64,000 bases of DNA from Silene latifolia (Eukaryota > Streptophyta > Magnoliopsida > Caryophyllales > Caryophyllaceae), in assembly GCF_048544455.1 (NCBI RefSeq), contig NC_133536.1:198713325-198777324 (forward strand), in the 5' to 3' direction. Below are positions 56,318 to 64,000 of this stretch, in pieces (the stretch's first letter is position 1; every line of letters begins with the position of its first letter). Both the position numbers and the translations under genes were made by a program. The notes beneath the pieces are model-generated. The model was not told the DNA's origin. It did no database searches and worked only from the letters and a program-made list of their open reading frames with translations.

Positions 56318-57921
56318 CTAGTCTTCCATCATGCTATCATCATCATCACTTCCCTCATGAGAAGTGGTCACATTGCCACTTTCCTTGGCACTTTCTTCAT
56401 CACTTTCTTCATTATCTTGCTCATCATCATCTTCACCATCTCTTTCTCCATCTCCACTTGCTTCTTCCTCAATATTATCATCAATTTCTTCACCATTTCC
56501 AACAACCTCATTGTCTTCCACCACGTCCCTAGATGCACCCGGAAATAAGGCTTCTTTATCCGCCCAACTAGGCAAAGGACAAGATGGATCAAGGAGTCCT
56601 TGCCTAGCTAAATGTAAGAGGGGAGGATATTGAGCCAAATATGCATTCTTCCGATCTTCATAGGCTTGCTTGTGCATTGCTTGCATAAGAAGAGTGACAT
56701 AGTCTTTCCCAATTTCAACTCCTTGCGGTTTGAACTCTTCATACACAAAGGGGTAAGGCGGTATAACAATGGAAGAGGAGGGGGTTTCATGATCACCCTT
56801 TTGTTGTTGAATGATGTACTCGGCTTCTTCGGATAGGGAAGTAAATAGTTGGTCCGGTGGACACTTAGACGACAAATCTTCGCGGGTAAAGTGAATGATC
56901 GAGCCTCACTAGTAAGCCACCCATACTTGGTGTCAAGGGGATTGTGAGCAACCCACTTGAACTTGTTAATCATGATAGACATATCAATAAGATGGCCACC
57001 TTCCTTAGCCTTGTACTTGCTATCCTTATTGAAATTAGGATCAAAGTGCTTTGCTAGGACCGTGACTAGGCCGCCATTAACAATAACGGTTGTACCCTTC
57101 TTCCCACTATCTACATGGAGCCATCTATCAACCAATAGCCTCAAAGAATTGTAAGGCTTGGTATGAATTCTTCCAATATTCAAAGCCGATTCAAGGAGAA
57201 TAAAATCAAGTCTTGTGAAATGATTGGTGTCTTTCCTAGCAATTATGGTATTTCCCACAACTTTGTGCCATACTCTTATGCCCGGATGATGGACCAAAAG
57301 AGCACGACAAGCATGAAAATCATCAAATTTCTTCCCGGAGATTGCCTCCCAAAGAGGCTCGGGGTCATACTTCCCATATTGCTTATGATATTTCTTTTCA
57401 TCGCTAAGACCCAAAATTTCACCCAATTCCGAAAAGGTAATGCGTCTACTAGTGTTAGCTAGACGAAACTCAAGATTTTCCCTATTTTCAACTTTTGTCA
57501 CTTTTAAAGAACTTAAGAATTCCAAGACAAGGGAGGGGTATGTTACTTCCTTTGTTTCAAACAATTTCTTCAAACCCATGGCATTGAAAAAGGCTTTTGT
57601 TTGTTCAAGAACACCCAATTTCTCCAAAGCATCTTTACATATGAATTTGGTGGATTGAATTGATTTCGTAGAAAACTTGGCAAATGTCTTTCTATGGGTA
57701 TCGGAAATAAAAGTTACCTCCGGATAATGCAAGAGTTGATCGATTACCAGAGTAGAAGGTGATGCTCCCATAGAAGGTTGTTGTTGTTGTTGCACTTCCA
57801 AGTTTGGTGTTGCTACCACCATTGCCAAAGCTTTCTTTGTTTGGAGAGCTTTTTGCCTTTGAGAGAGAGCCTTTGCTTTTGGTGCCTTTGTTGCCTTTGT
57901 TGCACCCTTTGTCCTTGCCAT
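56318..57921 (-). pseudogene. Second ORF of G2, Athila ORF1-like protein, one frameshift
   Basis: It starts at ATG 57921 and is open for about 345 residues in frame (KALSQRQKALQTKKA basic start, Gln run near residue 45, then a globular region with FLSSLKVTKVENRENLEF, FSELGEILGL and HHPGIRVWHKVVGNT). A frame change near 56890 moves the rest to the second frame, which ends at 56318 in a strongly acidic Glu/Asp/Ser tail. The layout and motifs recall the ORF of unknown function called ATHILA ORF1 in Athila elements. No RT or integrase motif is present. Its role is unknown; nucleic-acid or chromatin binding is a guess. Confidence 0.7.
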
Positions 57922-58250
57922 TTGATGAACTAACCAAGAAAAGAATCAAAAATCTTCAATTTGTAGAATGCCCAAATCGATTTGAAGGTGAAAGGCTTTG
58001 CCTTTATGAAATCAAAAATCGACTCAAAGGTTGAAGATTTTGTTCTTGGTTTTGATTGTTATTGAAGATGGAGTGATTGATTTGTTGTTTGAAGGATGGT
58101 TTGATTTGATTTTGGTGGATTTTGTTGAGGGTTTTTGTTTTTGTGATGGAGAGGATGAGGGTTTTGATGTTGTGGGTAGTGTTTGTGAATGAATGAATGA
58201 ATAAATGAAGGTGGGGTGGGTTATAAAGAAGTCGACAATTTCAAAACGCA
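57922..58250 (-). promoter_or_regulatory. Promoter- and leader-like DNA upstream of G2 second ORF
   Basis: On the minus strand TTCTTTATAACCC (58218-58230) sits about 25 bp downstream of the palindrome cluster, followed by about 300 nt of C/A/T-rich leader (ACAACATCAAAACCCTCATC and similar) up to the ATG. The arrangement copies the LTR: palindromes, TATA, leader, ORF. An internal promoter is inferred. Confidence 0.5.
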
Positions 58251-58254
58251 GGGA

Positions 58255-58618
58255 CAATCCGTGCGGATTGGGCGCAATCCGTGCGGATTCTGCAGCTTCA
58301 AAATTTTCAAAATCCCGCCTAGAGACGGGCGGATTCTGGGGAATCCACTCGGATTCTTTTTGGGGGACGGGCGGATTTTGTGCAGGACGGACGGATTTCA
58401 GTCCAGAGAAATTTCTTTGTTTTCTTCAGCTGCAAGACGGGCGTCTTGTATAAAAGACGGACGGATTCTGTGAGACGGGCGTCTTTCCAGAAATCCGCTC
58501 GGATTCTCTAACAGTCAAGAAATTTGCAATTTCAGCTCAGCTCAGGACGGGCGTCTTCTCAGCAGGACGCTCGGATTTGCTGCAGACGGGCGGATTATCA
58601 GGAATCCGCTCGGATTCT
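58255..58618. repeat. Palindrome cluster inside G2
   Basis: More than a dozen units of the same kinds as in the LTR: CAATCCGTGCGGATTG (58255-58270), a second at 58274-58290, then AATCCACTCGGATT, GACGGGCGGATT, GACGGGCGTC, AATCCGCTCGGATT and others. It is separate from the LTR copies. Confidence 0.88.
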
Positions 58619-58750
58619 TCTCTGTTGTACACGTGTTCAGGTCCACCCGTGCACAAACGCAATCCCTTATCATTCTTTCTTTCTTTCTTTCAAATCTTGT
58701 GTTCTTCATTGTGGGGGCACTTACCAAGGCATGAATAGCCTAGGCAATTG

Positions 58751-58765
58751 CCATCCCCACACTAA
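58751..58765 (-). other. PPT-like motif upstream of the G2 internal promoter region
   Basis: TTAGTGTGGGGATGG on the minus strand, identical over 15 nt to 55892-55906. No matching GGAC-loop hairpin is obvious here. Confidence 0.6.
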
Positions 58766-58969
58766 GGTAAAGCACTACACATCAATTAAAATTGTTAGTC
58801 CCTCCCTCACTTCTCTCTTTTCATGACAATTATTTTGATCAAAGTAAATAAAATCCAAAAATGACAAAAAAATGCAATACAGAAATTGAAATGTAAGTTA
58901 GGGAGTTAGAAATATTTACAAGTGGTGGTTTAGGGAGGACTCCACCAAACTCTCATTCTTGATGAGATG

Positions 58970-61764
58970 TCAAGGGGGCATGTCCAAGGTGTTGTTGATG
59001 TTGCTCAACACCTTGAAGAAGTAATCAAAAGCTTGTTCATTGTTATGGTAGAGGTCCTCAATAGACCGTGCCCCTTGTTGTTGATCATGATCGATGGCAT
59101 GCCCAATGTAGGGATTAAAGATCCCTTCAAATTCGTCGTCCCAAAGACCACAAACTTCATTGAGTTGATCATTGAAAATCTCTTGCTTAGATGGAGACAA
59201 CTCTCCCAATTTCTTCTCTTGGCCAATGAGGCCATCCTCTTCTTCCTTGGTTGATTTTGATGAGCTTTGCAAGCTCTCCTTGTCACAATTCACTTGCTCT
59301 TTGAATGGAGCATCTTCAATTTTCTTCCTCCATTGGAGTTCCGATTTCTTCCTTTCATCTTTCCGGCTATAATGATCAATCATGAAACATGGCTCATGTA
59401 AACGAGGAGCTCTCATGGTCTTGTCAAGATTAAAAGTTATGCTTTCATCTCTCACTTCTAGAGTGAGCTCTCCATGTTTCACATCAATCACCGCACCCGC
59501 GGTGTGTAGGAAAGGTCTTCCTAAGATGATTGGAATGTTGGAATCTTCCTCCATATCAACAATGACAAAGTCCACCGGGATGAAAAACTTCCCAATTCGC
59601 ACGGGGACATCTTCCCATATCCCTAATGGTGTCTTCGTCGATCTATCGGCCATTTGAAGAGTGATATTGGTGCATTTAAGCTCTCCCATTCCCAACCTTT
59701 TACTTACCGAGTATGGCATGACACTCACACTAGCCCCTAGATCACATAAGGCTTTGTTGATCGTTGTGTCGCCAATGGTACACGGTATTGAGAAGCTTCC
59801 CGGATCCTTTAACTTTGGAGGTGAACTCCCTTGAAGTATTGCACTACTCACCTTAGTGAAGGCGATAGTCTCAAGTTTCCGGATCGACTTCTTCTTTGTG
59901 AGGATATCTTTCATGTACTTTGCATAGGCCGGTACGTGATTGATTAATTCCGTAAAAGGAATTGAGACTTCTAAGTTCTTCACAATTTCCATGAACTTTC
60001 CAAGTTGATCATCAAATTTGGGCTTGGCTTGACGACTTGGAAAAGGAAGTCTAATCACAATGGGCTCCTTTTCTTTGGCCTTGTCTTCATTTTTCTTTGA
60101 ACTTTCTTCTTTTGATGGTTCCCCTTCTTTGGGACCTTGCACAACAACTTCATTCTCACTAGCTCTCACAACTTCATCCTCAACTTGCTTCTTCGGTGCC
60201 TCATATCTTGTACCACTTCTCAAGTGAATGGCACTAACCGTTTCATGTCTAGGGGGATTACTTTGAGGTGGTAATTGCCCCTTTTGTCTTTGTGAGCTTG
60301 AAGATGCTAGTTGAGTCAATTGTGTTTCCAACATCTTGGTGTGAGCTAGAATGTTGTTGATGGTGGTATCCTTTGCTTGGCTATCTTTTTGCATTTGAGT
60401 GAAAAATTCTTGTTGATTCTTTTGCATTTGGAGGACCGCTTTTTGGACATCAAAACCTTGGTCATTTTGGTGATTGTATGGATTTTGATTTTGGTAACCT
60501 TGGTTTTGATTGTAAAAGGGTCTTTGATTTTGATTTCTCATGGGTGGTGGAGTGTATGTTGTTTGAGGGTTTTGAACATTTTGGCTTTTGTATGAGAGGT
60601 TTGGATGGAACTTGGTGTTTTCATTGTAAAAATTTGAATAAGGGGTACCACTTTTGTAAGCTTGGAAAGCATTAACTTGTTCGGTTGTTCCCCTACACTC
60701 ACTTGGGTCATGACCCAAAGTTCCACAATTCTCACATATCCCACTTGGGATTGATGAGGATGCCGTCATGGCATTGACATGATGCTTTGATGTTTTTGAG
60801 TTTTCCTCAAGTCTAGCCATAGCTTGTTCAAACTTCAAGTTGATTGTGTCAATGTGAGCACTAAGTTGAGCACCCAATTGAGTAACGGAGTCCACTTCAT
60901 GCTTTCCTCCTCTAGTAGCCTTGCGAGGTCTACTATATTGTAAATTATGGACCACCATTTCCTCAATCTTGTTCCATGTTTGATTGTCATCAACTTCGGT
61001 GAACATTCCATTTGATCCCATATTGAGAATGTTCCTTGAATCTTCATATAAACCATTCCAAAATTGTTGCACTAAAAACCATTCGCTAAGTCCATGGTGA
61101 GGACATGAGCGACAAATACCTTTGAACCGCTCCCAAGCTTCATACAAAGATTCTTCATCCCTTTGCTTAAAGCCCGTAATTTGAGCTCTTAGCATGTTAG
61201 TCTTTTCCGGTGGGTAGAATTTTTTGTAGAAAGCTAGAGCTAACTTCTTCCAAGAATCTATTCCAAGGGTGGCCTTATCAAGGCCCTTCAACCATTGCTT
61301 TGCGGTGCCGATTAACGAAAAAGGAAATAAGACCCATCTTATTTGGTCTTGAGTCACGCCCGTTTGAGAGATAGCATCACAATAATCGCAAAAGGTTTCC
61401 ATATGAGAATGAGGGTCCTCACTAGGCATCCCCCGAATTGGCTCCTCTCAACTAGTTGGATGAAGGCGGACTTGGCAATAAAATTACCGGTGAGATGTTG
61501 CGGGGTAGGAGTACCATTTGGTAGATTCTCCTCGGTGGGTATAGAGTGTGACGAGAATTTAGGCATTGTAGGTGGATTTTGTGTGGTATTGTTTAATGGG
61601 TTCTCTTCTCCTTCTATTGCGAAAGGATTGACAAACTCACTAGTGGGTTGAACAACTTCACCAACACCTCCCAAATTCCTCCTAACAAGTCTCCTATTAT
61701 TCGTCAAGGTTCTTTCGATTTCACGGTCAAAAGGTAACAAATCTCTTTGTAACCTTCTAGGCAT
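58970..61764 (-). pseudogene. gag-protease of G2, one frameshift
   Basis: It starts at MPRRLQRD (61764), with a frame change near 61427 (apparently one base lost in a G run), then 819 open residues. Gag domain: AKQWLKGLDKATLGIDSWKK, FYPPEKTNMLR and SLYEAWERFKGICRSCPHHGL. CCHC knuckle CENCGTLGHDPSEC near 60710. Asn/Gln-rich linker with QNQ and YNQN repeats. Aspartic protease CDLGASVSVMP and ILGRPFLHTAGAVIDV (59730-59490). It ends in an acidic tail and TAA-type stop at 58970 with no RT. It belongs to the Athila/Tat gag family. Confidence 0.85.
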
Positions 61765-61882
61765 GCAAAATATCAAACAACTCGAAAACAATTAGAACAA
61801 ACCTTGAGGAGTTTTTACTTCCCCAAGGTGAAAAAGACACAACTAAAAACAATAAAAGAAATCTTAAATCAATTAAACACCG

Positions 61883-61900
61883 TCCCCGGCAACGGCGCCA
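61883..61900 (-). other. Primer binding site of G2 (tRNA-Asp type)
   Basis: TGGCGCCGTTGCCGGGGA on the minus strand, four bases inside the 5' LTR end. Confidence 0.92.
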
Positions 61901-61904
61901 TTTT

Positions 61905-63664
61905 TGATCGAGGCCATTTCGTGTTCACAATTAAGCATATGTGGTCGTTGGTCAATGGTCGATACAAAACACAATTTATACTTCACAAACAACTCTACAA
62001 TTAGTAAAGAGGCAAGTAAAGGTCGGATCCCAAGGGACGGGTATTGAAATGAGAATTCTATTGTAACTAGTAGTGTCTAGGGGTGTCACAAATTGAGTTG
62101 GTGTAGAAGGTCACTAAACTAAAAATAGCAATGAAAATAAACTAGCAAGATGAATAAAATAAGGGGTGTAAACAATTGATTAAAGGCACTAGGGTGTCAT
62201 GGGTTCATAGGGGATTCATGGGATATGATCATACAAACATGTTCTCAAATTATAAGCAAGCAATTATTGTTGTGATGGATTGAGTTGGGTTATATCTTAC
62301 AATCCTAGGAAAGTTTGGGTCCCGGAGCCGAATCGATTAGATTGTACAACACCTACAAGTCGACTTAATCTTTCCTACTCAACACATGCATGGTCTAACA
62401 AGACTCGAGTTGGGTTATGTCTTACAAGTCAAGTTGAAAGGATAGAAGATGATAGTAAATGCAAGGATGCATAGGCTTAGCATTTCATCAAATATAACAT
62501 GTGCATGTATTAAGATCAAAACAAGCAAGCAAATAAGATATGAAAGCATATTGATTTAAGCATGAATCATTCCCCATGTTGGTTTCCCTAATCACCCATT
62601 AAACCCTAGCTAAGAGACTACTCACTCATTATCATATTGATCATGCTAGAAAGGTTGTCAATCATACTAACATAATGAAACATGATGAATAAATGAAAGT
62701 AATTAACAATAATTAAAAAGGGATTAAGAGATTATACCTACTAATGATTCCAATAATAAAGCAAGAATAATAGAAGTACTTGAATCCTAGATTGAGAGGT
62801 TGTCAATCTCCCAATAATAACCCAAATAATCTTCAATTACCCAAAATAAAGGAAGAACAAGAGAGAGATTAAAGAACTAAAACTTGGATTAAAACTTGAT
62901 TAATACTTGATTACAATATTGAAGAGAGATTTGATTGATATTAACTACACTAATTATTGATAAGAAGAACATGCTCCTCTAATTAGACTAATGGGGTATT
63001 TATAGTGAAAATTAGGGAGGATGCATTAGGGTTAACTAAGGGCTAAACTAGTAATTACACTTTTTAAGTTGAGCAAGGAGAATCCGGTATTTTCTGAGAG
63101 AAGGACTTCTCTTTTCGTAGCTTGAAGAATGAAAATCGTCTTTGTCATCAAATCCGTGCGGATTGGAGTCGGGACGGCCGGATCTGGGCTGAGGAATCCG
63201 AGCGGATCCTTGGGCAAGACGCTCGGATTTGTGAGGGGGAATCCGAGCGGATTCCAAGGTGGGACGCTCGGATTGGGCTGGATGGACGGGCGGATTTGGT
63301 ACAATCCGTTCGGATTGTAGTTCAGCGTCAATTCTTCTTCTTTTCTTCCCTTTTCTTCATAAATTCCTTGGGGATTTCCTCGGGGACTTAAGGATCCTTT
63401 TCTCAACATTGTTCTTCTACTATGATATGTACAAAGGCCTTCTAGTCTTGTCTCTTCTTGATGCTTGGTCATTGAATACAATCAATTTAGCCTCGTTTTG
63501 CCATGAAAATGCAAGATTCTTACTCCTTTCCTACCAAGGGATCAAAATCTCAAAGAATATGCAAAACAAAGAACTAAAGATAAGAAATGACCCAAATAGG
63601 CACTAAAAAGCATGGAAACAATGGTAATTCGGGGGCTAAATATGCGCCAATTATGGTCACATCA
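61905..63664 (-). repeat. 5' LTR of G2 (1760 bp)
   Basis: It begins TGATCGAGG at 61905 and ends GTCACATCA at 63664, followed by the TSD GCATC. The palindrome cluster is repeated at 63151-63317. Confidence 0.95.
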
Positions 63665-64000
63665 GCATCCCATGAAAGTAGTTGCATCATTACAGACTTT
63701 CGAAAATCTGGCATTCTCTGCAATTGTAAGAAATTATAGTTGAAATTAATGAACAACACAGTTTCAAATACAGATTTCATGTACGTATACTGTTCAACTT
63801 GTTTCTTACCTGATAATTGTCTGGATTCTGCCAATCACCGAGCTCACAGTCCAACATACTCAAATACCTCAACACGTGAGCTCCACAATCAAAACTGAAT
63901 GTAGTATAGTGTTCAACTATTTAGTAAACAATATTTAATTTCCGTAAAGCGGACACATTAGGGAATAACTTACTTATTTGATTGTTGAGGAACTTTGAGA
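63665..64000 (-). pseudogene. ULP1-like (C48) cysteine peptidase gene, 3' exons, cut by G2
   Basis: Minus strand. Exon 63810-63894 (acceptor ACATTCAG, donor CAG/GTAAGA) encodes FDCGAHVLRYLSMLD; the DCG with the following VLRYL fits the catalytic cysteine motif of ULP1 SUMO peptidases. It joins in frame to exon 63717-63665 (acceptor AATTGCAG), RMPDFRKSVMMQLLSWDA, which runs into the G2 target site. A further upstream exon seems to end near 63971 at AATAA/GTAAGT. ULP1 proteases cleave SUMO from proteins, and ULP1-like genes are often carried by plant MULEs. G2 separates the last codons, so this copy is disrupted. Confidence 0.6.

Larger units (their letters stand above)
52624..63664 (-). mobile_element. 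Athila-like gypsy element G2, complete, no RT or integrase
   Basis: Minus-strand element of 11,041 bp; both LTRs are 1760 bp; TSD GCATC at 52619-52623 and 63665-63669. Element order: LTR, tRNA-Asp PBS 61883-61900, gag-protease 61764-58970, spacer with palindrome cluster and promoter-like DNA, second ORF 57921-56318, 1.9 kb noncoding, PPT, LTR. The LTRs are almost identical apart from one short patch and a few single differences, so it is very young. It lacks RT, RNase H and integrase and must have moved with help. Confidence 0.95.

Noticed and set aside
52624-63664. G2 as an autonomous retrotransposon
   Set aside because: No RT, RNase H or integrase motif in either strand of the interior.

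Overview
This window is from a flowering plant nuclear genome, most likely a eudicot. The evidence is plant-type Ty1/copia and Ty3/gypsy LTR retrotransposons primed by tRNA-iMet or tRNA-Asp, Stowaway and PIF/Harbinger-like MITEs, a FAR1/MULE transposase, an F-box/DUF295 gene and GT-AG introns. I could not fix the species. Almost everything here is transposon-derived. The only intact ordinary host gene I see is the F-box/DUF295 gene at 40603-41736.

Layout. 1-3012: minus-strand Ty3/gypsy element E0, cut by the window edge, with gag and protease but no reverse transcriptase or integrase; its LTR promoter holds a dense array of heat-shock-element motifs. 3013-8037: intergenic DNA with several MITEs and a possible Helitron 3' end. 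8170-19530: complete minus-strand copia element C1 (TSD ATAAC), inserted into a LINE ORF whose halves lie at about 8038-8169 and 19536-20646. 21707-39944: plus-strand Athila/Tat-like gypsy element G1 (TSD ACGTC), whose left LTR is split by the complete plus-strand copia element C2 at 22754-33939 (TSD CATAT). 40004-41736: a 3' fragment of an F-box paralogue and the intact F-box gene. 41845-45134: MITEs, tRNA-like sequences and a repeat of the F-box promoter. 45135-52557: a decayed MULE with a FAR1-type transposase. 52624-63664: complete minus-strand Athila-like element G2 (TSD GCATC), sitting inside the last exon of a minus-strand ULP1-like peptidase gene that resumes at 63665 and leaves the window.

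How the pieces work together. C1 and C2 have the same plan: gag, then pol in another frame, then a third sense-strand ORF, then a PPT of AAAGGGGGAATT. The third ORFs are related to each other and open in both copies, although C2 gag-pol is heavily broken. G1, G2 and E0 all keep gag and protease and lack RT, RNase H and integrase, so they could move only with enzymes supplied by another element.

The most interesting signals are cis-acting. (1) Three hairpins in G1 have different but fully complementary 8-bp stems and the same AAAA-CCC-GNRA-GGG apex (37532-37696). (2) A hairpin plus AGTGTGGGG module stands next to the terminal PPT and recurs inside G1 and G2. (3) Palindrome clusters of the form AATCCGNNCGGATT occur in the G2 LTR promoter and again upstream of its second ORF. 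(4) E0 has a heat-shock-element array in its LTR. (5) Accessory ORFs in three elements are preceded by promoter- and leader-like DNA.
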